Below are positions 18,528-25,530 of a stretch of 64,000 nucleotides of DNA, one piece after another. Source of the DNA: Puia dinghuensis. Lineage in GTDB: Bacteria > Bacteroidota > Bacteroidia > Chitinophagales > Chitinophagaceae. Where the stretch lies: positions 978,570 to 1,042,569 of the forward strand of contig NZ_BMJC01000003.1 in assembly GCF_014642875.1 (NCBI RefSeq), written 5' to 3'. Position 1 is the stretch's first letter, and every line of letters starts with the position of its first letter. Made by a program: the position numbers and the translations under genes. The notes under the pieces were generated by a model. The model searched no databases, was not told the origin of the DNA, and saw only the letters and a program-made list of their open reading frames with translations.

Positions 18528-18819
18528 GAGCGGGCGGATTTTTATATGGACGGCGGGCGCGAGGTGGCGTTGCGGGCTTGATGGGATGGGTGGGGCCGCT
18601 GGCGGGATGGAAGGTTGGGATGGTGGGATGGGCGCGCGGGGGGCTGCGGGCGCGGCGGGGGTGGATGCCGGGGCGGGAGCGGCAGGGGGGACCGGCGGCT
18701 GCGGGCGCGGCGCGGGGGGGGCGGATACCGGGGCGGGGGCTCGGGCGCAGCGCGGAGGTCGCGCGTGGTGGGGGTGGCCGGCGACAGCGGGCGCGCGGCG
18801 GCGGGGGGTGGCGGGGCCG
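18528..18819. repeat. G-rich low-complexity intergenic spacer
   Basis: About 290 bp in which the plus strand is extremely G-rich with many GGG-GGGGGG runs and little A or T. Imperfect internal repeats are visible (GCCGGGGCGGGAGCGG near 18670 and ACCGGGGCGGGGGCTCGG near 18725). It lies between the 3' end of the TylF-like gene and the 5' side of the small secreted-protein gene. Open frames through it are compositional artefacts. Leftward transcripts would be C-rich here; the plus strand has G-quadruplex potential. Confidence 0.8.
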
Positions 18820-19560
18820 TTATTTGATGATGCGGATGGCCGTCTGGTAGAAGTTATTGACCGAGCCGACTACCTCGTATTTGATGTAATAGCTGCGCAC
18901 AAAATCACTCCAGGCGGCGAACTCGTGATTGGGAATATTGAATTCGTCGAACAGGAGGATATCGCCATTGCGCAGGAAGGGGGCCATCATCGTAAGGGCG
19001 AACAAGGTGGAAGAATAAAGATCGGCATCCAGGTGCAGTACTCTTGTCGCATCGGGGTTGTCGATATTGCGGCGATAGTTGTCGAGGAAATTATACACGG
19101 TATCCTGGAAGAGGCCCTTGATGAACGTTCCGCGGGAATCGTCCATAAACGGGATATCGTAGCTAAACGCACCTTTTTTAAAGAAGTGCCAGTCTTCGGG
19201 AAGGCCTTCAAACGTATCAAAACCATAGAAACGGGAGTCGGGGTGCTGGTTGGCCTTTACCCACCAGACGAATGATGTGCCGCCCGCGACGCCGAATTCC
19301 AGGTAATGGATCGGTTTTTTATCCAGGCCCTGGCTGCTGATCACATATTCATGCAGCTTAACCCGGTTGGTATAGGTGCGGAAGGGTTTATAAAAATCCG
19401 AAAAGGGGATCTTCCCGCTTTGCTTATTGACCCAGGAAGACAGCATGGAGAAATTATAGAGAAACTTGAAAATGAAACGAAAGGGCTTGAAAAGAATACC
19501 AATCCGGGAAACCAACAATAAATCCTTTACAAATGAATTGGCTTTTCGAATGAAACTCAT
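18820..19560 (-). CDS. TylF/MycF-like SAM-dependent methyltransferase
   Basis: A 246-residue class I methyltransferase-like protein related to macrocin O-methyltransferase TylF and to sugar or small-molecule O-methyltransferases. The SAM-binding motif is LEFGVAGGTS (87-96), followed by FYGFDTFEGLPEDW (111-124). HLDADLYSST (about 175-185) carries the metal-binding acidic residues of the family. The N-terminal 45 residues are basic and hydrophobic. It is isolated, with no sugar-biosynthesis neighbours, so the acceptor cannot be guessed. A G-rich spacer begins directly at its stop. Confidence 0.75.
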   Translation of the reverse strand: MSFIRKANSFVKDLLLVSRIGILFKPFRFIFKFLYNFSMLSSWVNKQSGKIPFSDFYKPFRTYTNRVKLHEYVISSQGLDKKPIHYLEFGVAGGTSFVWWVKANQHPDSRFYGFDTFEGLPEDWHFFKKGAFSYDIPFMDDSRGTFIKGLFQDTVYNFLDNYRRNIDNPDATRVLHLDADLYSSTLFALTMMAPFLRNGDILLFDEFNIPNHEFAAWSDFVRSYYIKYEVVGSVNNFYQTAIRIIK

Positions 19561-19673
19561 ATGAAATATAAAATTACCTTAATATTAAGGGGCTAAAGAT
19601 AAATGGAAAAACCGTAGAATGCTATTAGCTCCCGGATTCTTTTATTACTTTGCGGTCACTTTTAAACAAACTT

Positions 19674-20612
19674 ATGAAATATCTTAAACTCCTGACCGTG
19701 CCAGTGGTTCTTATTGCCCTTTCCTATGGCTGTCAAAAAACGACTTATGTTCCGCCGCCGCCCGCTCCTAAAGTAAATGCCGGCGCTAATCAAACCATAA
19801 CGCTGCCCGTTGACTCCGTCAAGCTAAGCGGCAGCGCTTACGCCCCCACCAGGATCACTGGTTATTTGTGGAGTGAGGTTTCCGGACCGAACACCCCCAC
19901 CATCGCCGATAACGGCAATGCGACGACCGAAGTCAATGGACTGGTTGCCGGTATCTATGTCTTCCAGCTGGAAGCGACGGACAGCGCGGGTGAGACCGGT
20001 GTCAATAGCGTGACCATCACCGTGAACCCTATCTCCAAAATCGTGCATACCGATACGCTGCATACTTCGTTCTCAGGGATGACCTGGCCCTACGAACTCA
20101 CCTTCCTCAGCAACCCCGCTTCTCCTGCGGGTAATAACCGGGATATCGAGCTGCTGGCTGAGACCTGGACGATCAATGGTATCGAGGTATGGGGCAGATC
20201 GTTTATGAAATTCGACGTTTCCAGCCTTCCTGCAGGCACCACCCTCAAGTCGGCTACGCTGTACCTGTTCTCCGATTCTGTTCCCCGCAACGGCGATCTT
20301 ATACACGCCAACTATGGTACGAACAACGATTTCTATATTCAAAAGGTGACAAGCACCTGGAATCTTGATTCTACCACCTGGAACAACCTCCCGTCAACGG
20401 ATACCACCGGGGAAGCTTATGTTCCGCAGACCAACCTGCCTTTCCTCGACATCCAGGTTGATGTGACGCAGATCGCCAACAGCTGGCTCACCAATGCCAA
20501 CTATGGCCTGGTGATGCGGTTGAAGACCGAAGTAATATACAACTCCCGGATATTCTGTACCAGCAACTATTCGAATCCCGCGAAACATCCTTACCTGGTT
20601 GTGACGTATTAA
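19674..20612 (+). CDS. PKD/Ig-like lipoprotein with DNRLRE domain
   Basis: A 312-residue surface or periplasmic lipoprotein. The lipobox is SYG-C20, followed by a Pro-rich spacer (YVPPPPAPK). A PKD-like domain spans about 32-125 (VNAGANQTITLPVDSVKLSG, LEATDSAGETG). The C-terminal 170 residues match the DNRLRE/CBM96 pattern (MKFDVSSLPAGTTLKSATLYLF, WNNLPSTDTTG, DVTQIANSWLTN, GLVMRLKTE), a beta-sandwich often attached to carbohydrate-active or adhesive proteins. A TTG 24 nt upstream is in frame but ATG 19674 gives the correct signal. A near-consensus -7 (TTACTTTG, 19645-19652) precedes it, and a strong terminator follows. Confidence 0.8.
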   Translation: MKYLKLLTVPVVLIALSYGCQKTTYVPPPPAPKVNAGANQTITLPVDSVKLSGSAYAPTRITGYLWSEVSGPNTPTIADNGNATTEVNGLVAGIYVFQLEATDSAGETGVNSVTITVNPISKIVHTDTLHTSFSGMTWPYELTFLSNPASPAGNNRDIELLAETWTINGIEVWGRSFMKFDVSSLPAGTTLKSATLYLFSDSVPRNGDLIHANYGTNNDFYIQKVTSTWNLDSTTWNNLPSTDTTGEAYVPQTNLPFLDIQVDVTQIANSWLTNANYGLVMRLKTEVIYNSRIFCTSNYSNPAKHPYLVVTY

Positions 20613-20635
20613 TAAATTCATTTTGCTTTTTGCAC

Positions 20636-20664
20636 GAGGCCGCCTTAACAGGCGGCCTCTTTTT
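20636..20664 (+). terminator. Rho-independent terminator after DNRLRE lipoprotein gene
   Basis: GAGGCCGCC (20636-20644), loop TTAACA, GGCGGCCTC (20651-20659) and a run of T. A textbook terminator, insulating the riboswitch promoter that starts a few bases later. Confidence 0.93.
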
Positions 20665-20666
20665 AT

Positions 20667-20697
20667 TTGGTGCGCGTTGTGGAGGCGTGTAGCTTTG
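20667..20697 (+). promoter_or_regulatory. Promoter of riboswitch-controlled btuFCD operon
   Basis: TTG (20667-20669), 20 nt, then TAGCTTTG (20690-20697), a full match to the Bacteroidota -33/-7 consensus. The predicted start falls at the first base of the cobalamin aptamer. Confidence 0.75.
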
Positions 20698-20701
20698 TGC
20701 C

Positions 20702-20917
20702 GATGCCGGTTCCGCCGCGGGCGGACTAAAAGGGAAGTCCGGTGAAAATCCGGTGCTATACCCGTAGCTGTAAGTGCCATTGGGTGATCCAGCCCCACTC
20801 CTGACCACTGTCCCGGAAGCAGCCGGGACGGGAAGGTACGCTGGATCAGGCACGAGCCAGAAGACCTGCCGGCATCATATCATTAGCACCCCTTGCTTTC
20901 GGGTGAAAAGCGGGGTG
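20702..20917 (+). promoter_or_regulatory. Cobalamin riboswitch upstream of btuF
   Basis: A complete class-I-like cobalamin aptamer. P1 is a perfect 8 bp helix (GATGCCGG at 20702 with CCGGCATC at 20869). The conserved GGGAAGTCCGGTG is near 20732, and the B12 box AGCCAGAAGACCTGCC is at 20855-20870. L5 has CCCG (20761-20764), able to kiss the CGGG loop (20900-20903) of the P13 hairpin GCTTT/AAAGC. Here P13 is extended by CACCCC/GGGGTG (20887-20892, 20912-20917), so cobalamin binding would lock a strong hairpin about 28 nt before the btuF ATG and hide the ribosome-binding region. Confidence 0.95.
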
Positions 20918-20945
20918 GGTCTCTTTATAAAAGCGATATATTCCT

Positions 20946-22175
20946 ATGTACAGTCAATCAGGAGGTAAGGGCTTCCTTTTCATTTCCTTCGTGGCCATGT
21001 TCATGGCCAGCGGCTGCGGCCACTCCGGGCAGTCCGGTTCCGGCGCGGCGGCGACAGAGCAGGGCGCGGCGGGGACAGAGCAGGACACAGCTGGAGCAAG
21101 CCAGGCCGCCGGCGGCGCTGTTCGTCCGGGCCATACGATCTTAAAATACGCGCATGGCTTTCGCATCGACGATCATGGTTCATATAGAGAAGTAAGCATC
21201 GTGAACCACAGCGCCGGAAAGACCGACACCCTGCACTATCTGCTGGTGGAAGAAGGCAGCAAGCCGCCGGCCGGCCGGCCGGGCGTACCGGTGATCACTA
21301 CCCCGGTGAAAACGATGGCGGTAAGCTCTTCGGTGCACATCGCGATGGCGCAATTCGTGGGGGTAGCGGACAGGATCACTGGCGTCGGCAATCTCAACTA
21401 CCTCTATTCCCCCATCGTAAGGGAAGGCATCCGGACGGGCAAGGTAAAGCAGATTGGCATCGAATCCAGCATCAACTATGAGCTGCTGGTCGCGATGCAC
21501 CCCGGCGTCTTTATCATCATGAGCAATCCCGACGCGGCATTTGGCCAATACAAGACCCTCACCGATGCAGGTATCCCCGTTATTCCCGGTGCGGATTGGC
21601 TGGAGACGACGCCGCTGGGCCGGGCTGAATGGGTAAAGCTGATTGGCGCCCTCGTCGGCAGGGAAGACAGCGTTGCAAAGAAATTCGACAGCGTAGAGCG
21701 GGCTTATCTCGCCCTGGCTGCCATCGGCAGCAGCGCGAAGGTGAAGCCTTCTGTCATTACCGGGATACCTTACAATGGCGTTTGGTATACCCCGGCAGGA
21801 GAGAGCTATGTGGCGAAATATCTCCACGATGCCGGCGCCGACTATCACTGGGCGGATACCAAAGGCATCGGGAGCCTGGGGCTGAATATAGAAAGCGTCG
21901 TTCCCATCGCCCTCAAAGCCGACTACTGGCTGCAACCAGGAGATGCGGGCAGCCTGAAAGATATAACGGACAAGGACAATCGTTTTGGCAGCTTTCACTC
22001 CTTCGCCACCGGAAATGTCTACAATGATAACCGGCGGGTGAACGACCTGGGTTCGAACGACTATTGGGAGTCCGGAGCCGTCAACCCTCACCTTATCCTG
22101 GGCGACCTGATCCGTATCCTGCATCCCGGCGCCCTGCCCCAGGACACACTGTATTACTTCAAACAACTCAAATGA
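20946..22175 (+). CDS. btuF: Cobalamin ABC transporter substrate-binding lipoprotein (BtuF-type)
   Basis: A 409-residue periplasmic binding protein of the BtuF/FhuD class. Lipobox MAS-C24 follows a short hydrophobic segment. Residues 25-60 are an Ala/Gly/Gln-rich linker (its composition differs from the rest), then a helical-backbone bilobal domain containing MAVSSSVHIAMAQFVGVADRITGVGN and PGVFIIMSNPD. Cobalamin or a corrinoid as ligand is inferred from the riboswitch directly upstream and the btuC/btuD genes. The stop overlaps the btuC start (ATGA). Confidence 0.88.
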   Translation: MYSQSGGKGFLFISFVAMFMASGCGHSGQSGSGAAATEQGAAGTEQDTAGASQAAGGAVRPGHTILKYAHGFRIDDHGSYREVSIVNHSAGKTDTLHYLLVEEGSKPPAGRPGVPVITTPVKTMAVSSSVHIAMAQFVGVADRITGVGNLNYLYSPIVREGIRTGKVKQIGIESSINYELLVAMHPGVFIIMSNPDAAFGQYKTLTDAGIPVIPGADWLETTPLGRAEWVKLIGALVGREDSVAKKFDSVERAYLALAAIGSSAKVKPSVITGIPYNGVWYTPAGESYVAKYLHDAGADYHWADTKGIGSLGLNIESVVPIALKADYWLQPGDAGSLKDITDKDNRFGSFHSFATGNVYNDNRRVNDLGSNDYWESGAVNPHLILGDLIRILHPGALPQDTLYYFKQLK

Positions 22176-23215
22176 CCGAAGGCTTGCGCAAATGGCGTTT
22201 TGCGGGGCTGGTGCTGCTGCTGTTCCTGGCCCTGTTGCTCGACCTCTCGGCCGGCTCGGTACGCATACCCCTGCGCGAGATGGTCCGCATCTTTTTCTCT
22301 TCTTCGGGCGGAAACGATACGTGGCGGTTCATCGTCGAGCAGATACGATTACCCAAGGCTTGTGCGGCGGTGATGGCCGGTTGCGGACTTTCGGTAGGAG
22401 GGCTCCAGATGCAGACGCTGTTCCGCAATCCGCTGGCTGACCCCGGCATCCTGGGGATCACGGCCGGTGCGAGTCTTGGAGTGGCCGCAGTGATGCTGGC
22501 CGGCGGAAGCATAGCTACCATCTATGCCATAAAGGAGCTGGGTGTCACGGGGAGCTGGTTGATCACGGTTGCGGCCTGTACAGGGGCGGGGCTGGTGATG
22601 TTGTTGGTGCTGGCGCTTTCGGCAAGGCTCCGGGACAATGTCGTGATGCTGATCATCGGGTTGATGCTTGGGAGCGTTACCCTCGCCATCACCAGCATCT
22701 GGCAATATTTCAGCAACCCGCAAGATGTAAAGGAGTATCTGCTCTGGACCTTTGGGTCGCTTGGCGGGGTGACGGGAATGCAATTGTTCATCCTGGCGGT
22801 GATGGTCCTTATCGGGCTGGCCGCTGCCTTTCTTTCCTCCAAGATGCTGGACGCGCTGCTGCTGGGAGAGAACTATGCCCGCAGCATGGGGCTGACGGTG
22901 CGCCGGGCCCGGCTTGTCATCATCTGCAGCACGAGCCTGCTGGCCGGTAGCATCACCGCCTTCTGCGGACCCATCGGGTTCATCGGGCTGGCCGTTCCGC
23001 ACCTGGCGCGGGGGTTCTTCAATACCGCCAGTCACCGGATACTGATGCCAGCCTGCTGTCTCATCGGAACAATATTGCTGCTGCTCTGCGACAGCATCGC
23101 GCAGTGGCCGGGAAGCCAGACTGTGCTGCCGATAAATATCGTCACTTCACTGGTGGGCGCTCCGACAGTGATCTTCCTGCTGCTTCGTAAAAAGAATATA
23201 AACGCTTACCGATGA
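22172..23215 (+). CDS. btuC: Cobalamin ABC transporter permease (BtuC-type)
   Basis: A 347-residue FecCD/BtuC-family permease with about 10 membrane helices. It has the family segment LPKACAAVMAGCGLSVGGLQMQTLFRNPLADPGILGITAGASLG near residues 50-95 (quoted in parts: MQTLFRNPLADP, LGITAGA) and FCGPIGFIGLAVPHLAR, which couples to the ATPase. Translation starts at ATG 22172 inside the btuF stop; the frame upstream of this is the shadow of btuF. It ends in an ATGA overlap with btuD, so the three subunits are translationally coupled. Confidence 0.92.
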   Translation: MTEGLRKWRFAGLVLLLFLALLLDLSAGSVRIPLREMVRIFFSSSGGNDTWRFIVEQIRLPKACAAVMAGCGLSVGGLQMQTLFRNPLADPGILGITAGASLGVAAVMLAGGSIATIYAIKELGVTGSWLITVAACTGAGLVMLLVLALSARLRDNVVMLIIGLMLGSVTLAITSIWQYFSNPQDVKEYLLWTFGSLGGVTGMQLFILAVMVLIGLAAAFLSSKMLDALLLGENYARSMGLTVRRARLVIICSTSLLAGSITAFCGPIGFIGLAVPHLARGFFNTASHRILMPACCLIGTILLLLCDSIAQWPGSQTVLPINIVTSLVGAPTVIFLLLRKKNINAYR

Positions 23216-24231
23216 ATACCGGCTCTCCCTTACTGGTCACCAGGAATCTACAGACCGGCTACCGCAGCGGGGGTAGGAAAATATCGGTGTCTGCCGAACT
23301 TCCGGAGCTGTCGGTGAGGGCGGGACGGCTTATTTGTCTGCTGGGTCCCAACGGTTCGGGTAAGTCGACTCTCCTGCGCACACTGGCCGGTCTTCAGCCG
23401 GCCCTGAGCGGCATTGTAGAGATCGGGGGAAAGTGGGGTCTTTCTTCCCCAGAACTGGCCCGGCAGGTGAGTCTTGTACTGACCGACCGGGTCGGCGGGA
23501 GTAATCTCGATGTGCGGGATCTTGTCGCCCTGGGCCGTTATCCCTGGTCGGGCTGGCTGGGAGTATTGACTGCGACGGACAAGGCAGCCATCGGGCGGGC
23601 GATCGAGGCGGCGGATATCGCATCCCTGCTGGACAGAAAAGTACATACCCTCAGCGATGGCGAGAGTCAAAAGGTGATGTTGGCGCGCGCCCTGGCACAG
23701 GACACGCCGATATTGATGCTGGATGAACCGACGGCGCACCTCGACCTCCCGAGTCGTATCCGGCTGATGCGTCTCCTGCACCAACTGGCACGGGAAATGA
23801 ACAAGGGTATCCTGCTTTCCACCCATGAGCTGGACCTGGCCTTACAGGTTGCCGATGAGGTCTGGCTGCTGCAGTCAGCCGGTCCGTTGCACAAGGGCGT
23901 TCCGGAAGACCTTGTCCTCGAAGGCGTATTCGAAGCGGCGTTTGCAAAGGAGGATGTCACCTTCGACCGGACGACGGGGGTGTTCCGCATCCATCCTGAA
24001 GGGGCGCGGGCCATCGGGCTGGCCGGCAGCGGCATCATCGCATTCTGGACCCGCCGGGCCTTGCAGCGCGAGGGGTTCACTGTTGTCACCGAAGAAGCCG
24101 CAGCCTCCGCAGGCGTAATAATAAAAATAGAGGAGCAACAGGGGGCGCCGGTCTGGGTGATGCAGGCCGGCGAACGATTAACATCCATTGCCCAACTGCT
24201 AGAGACCCTGAACCATCGCCACCTCTCTTAG
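23212..24231 (+). CDS. btuD: Cobalamin ABC transporter ATP-binding protein (BtuD-type)
   Basis: A 339-residue ABC ATPase. Walker A is GPNGSGKST (45-53), the signature is LSDGESQKVMLARAL, Walker B is ILMLDEPTAHLD and the switch is STHELD. Beyond the usual ~255 residues there is an ~85-residue C-terminal extension (from about 250; FRIHPEGARAIGLAGSGIIAFWTRRAL), which I have seen in other Bacteroidota FecE/BtuD-like proteins and whose role is unknown. Last gene of the first B12 operon; its 3' end overlaps the convergent deacetylase gene by 33 bp. Confidence 0.9.
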   Translation: MNTGSPLLVTRNLQTGYRSGGRKISVSAELPELSVRAGRLICLLGPNGSGKSTLLRTLAGLQPALSGIVEIGGKWGLSSPELARQVSLVLTDRVGGSNLDVRDLVALGRYPWSGWLGVLTATDKAAIGRAIEAADIASLLDRKVHTLSDGESQKVMLARALAQDTPILMLDEPTAHLDLPSRIRLMRLLHQLAREMNKGILLSTHELDLALQVADEVWLLQSAGPLHKGVPEDLVLEGVFEAAFAKEDVTFDRTTGVFRIHPEGARAIGLAGSGIIAFWTRRALQREGFTVVTEEAAASAGVIIKIEEQQGAPVWVMQAGERLTSIAQLLETLNHRHLS

Positions 24232-25131
24232 TTTCTGTACATGCGTAGCATAATAATTGAGCATGTACCAGGCCGCGATCTCATCGCTGGTGGTTATCCA
24301 GATATCTTTTTGCCGGGAAATATAGGCTATCGCTTGTTCGAGGTATTTGAGCCGGAAGGGTTGCCCGGTGACAAAGGGATGGATGCCAATGGCCATGACA
24401 CGGGCGGCTTTTCGCGCATCCCTGTGAAGTACCTCAAATTGATCGATGATCATCTGTCCGAACTCGGGACCGGTGAGTCCACGCTGGAGGAATAGAGGCA
24501 GATCGTTTATCTCGAGCGAATAAGGAACGGAAATGATCTCACCGGCCACGGTTTTTAACGGATAGGGCTGGTCATCATTTATCCAGTCCAGGACATAGGT
24601 GAGGCCTTCGTCCGCAAGCAGATCGATCGTCTCATAGGTTTCACTTAGTCCCAGGGGACCGAGCCAGCCTTTACAGGCCTTTCCGGTGGCCAGTTGTATC
24701 GTGGAGAGAACGTCCCGCAGATAGCCGCGCTCTTCTTCGGGCCTCAGCTGGGGTTGTTTGCTGCCGGCGAACATCGAATTGTTCTTGCCATGCGCCACCC
24801 AGTTCCAGTTGCGCCGGTTGCCCTCTTCGATGATGCGCGGGTAGTATTTGCAGACATCGGCATTTAACAACACACTCGGCCGCACCCCATATTTATCAAG
24901 GAGATCCATGATGCGCCAGATACCGACCCGGTTGCCGTATTCGCGCCAGCCTTCATTGAGGGGATCGGGATCCCTTCCCGCCGTTTTTTCCAGGATGCTG
25001 ATGGAGGTTTTCCCGGATTCATAGTGTTCGATGTTGAGGCCAATGTAGACGGCCAATCGTTTGCCCCCGGGCCATTCAATATCGGGGCGATCGATGATCG
25101 GCCAGTACTCGTAGAAGTGGTCTTGTGTCAT
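24199..25131 (-). CDS. Polysaccharide deacetylase-family protein (PuuE/allantoinase-like)
   Basis: A 310-residue NodB-fold protein of the PuuE-type subgroup. Features are RLAVYIGLNIEHYE near the N-terminus, EYGNRVGIWRIMDLLDKYGVRPSVLLNADVC, WVAHGKNNS, GWLGPLGLSET, DWINDDQPYPL and the C-terminal IHPFVTGQPFR. The subgroup includes enzymes acting on C-N bonds of small cyclic compounds as well as deacetylases, so the substrate is open. No signal peptide, so cytoplasmic. It lies antisense between the two B12 riboswitch operons and has no obvious link to B12. Confidence 0.8.
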   Translation of the reverse strand: MTQDHFYEYWPIIDRPDIEWPGGKRLAVYIGLNIEHYESGKTSISILEKTAGRDPDPLNEGWREYGNRVGIWRIMDLLDKYGVRPSVLLNADVCKYYPRIIEEGNRRNWNWVAHGKNNSMFAGSKQPQLRPEEERGYLRDVLSTIQLATGKACKGWLGPLGLSETYETIDLLADEGLTYVLDWINDDQPYPLKTVAGEIISVPYSLEINDLPLFLQRGLTGPEFGQMIIDQFEVLHRDARKAARVMAIGIHPFVTGQPFRLKYLEQAIAYISRQKDIWITTSDEIAAWYMLNYYATHVQKLREVAMVQGL

Positions 25132-25184
25132 ACTCCATTCTGTACCTCAATTTCCGTACCCGCCAACCGGCGAGCGATCGTTGT

Positions 25185-25215
25185 TTGGGCGGATAGGGTA
25201 AAACCCGTATTTTCG
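25185..25215 (+). promoter_or_regulatory. Promoter of riboswitch-controlled btuB operon
   Basis: TTG (25185-25187), 20 nt, then TATTTTCG (25208-25215), seven of eight matches to TAnnTTTG. The predicted start is at the beginning of the second aptamer, and spacing is identical to the first B12 promoter. Confidence 0.6.
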
Positions 25216-25220
25216 CGCCG

Positions 25221-25451
25221 TTCGTGGTTGACGCACTGCGTCATTAAAAGGGAAGTCCGGTGGAAATCCGGCGCTATCCCCGTAGCTGTAAATGTCCATT
25301 CGCCCGCCGGCGCCGGCGGGCTGCAACTTTCCAGGCATTCTTCAAACCACTGTCCGCATTCTGCGGACGGGAAGGTAGGCCGGAGAGGACATAAGCCAGA
25401 AGACCTGCCAACGAAGGATCAGTATTCATTCATGGCTTTCGGGTGAAAAGC
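25221..25451 (+). promoter_or_regulatory. Cobalamin riboswitch upstream of btuB
   Basis: Second cobalamin aptamer, with GGGAAGTCCGGTGGAAATCC near 25250, L5 CCCCG (25278-25282), a long GC-rich variable arm (CCGCCGGC/GCCGGCGGG region near 25305-25320) and B12 box AGCCAGAAGACCTGCC at 25394-25409. P1 pairs TTCGT (25221) with ACGAA (25411). The P13 hairpin GCTTT-CGGGTGA-AAAGC (25435-25451) is identical to that of the first riboswitch and its CGGG loop can kiss L5. The btuB ATG is about 80 nt further on, so control may be by a longer-range switch than in btuF. Confidence 0.95.
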
Positions 25452-25530
25452 GAGGATGGCAAAATGCCAAGGGGCAAATCATCTCTCCAATCGATTCTTT
25501 TTCCGAAGGCTCATTAAAAATTTTTGGTTA

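Noticed and set aside
18526..19275. 249-codon rightward frame across the G-rich spacer and TylF-like gene
   Set aside because: Gly/Ala/Arg low complexity from composition, then antisense to a recognisable methyltransferase.
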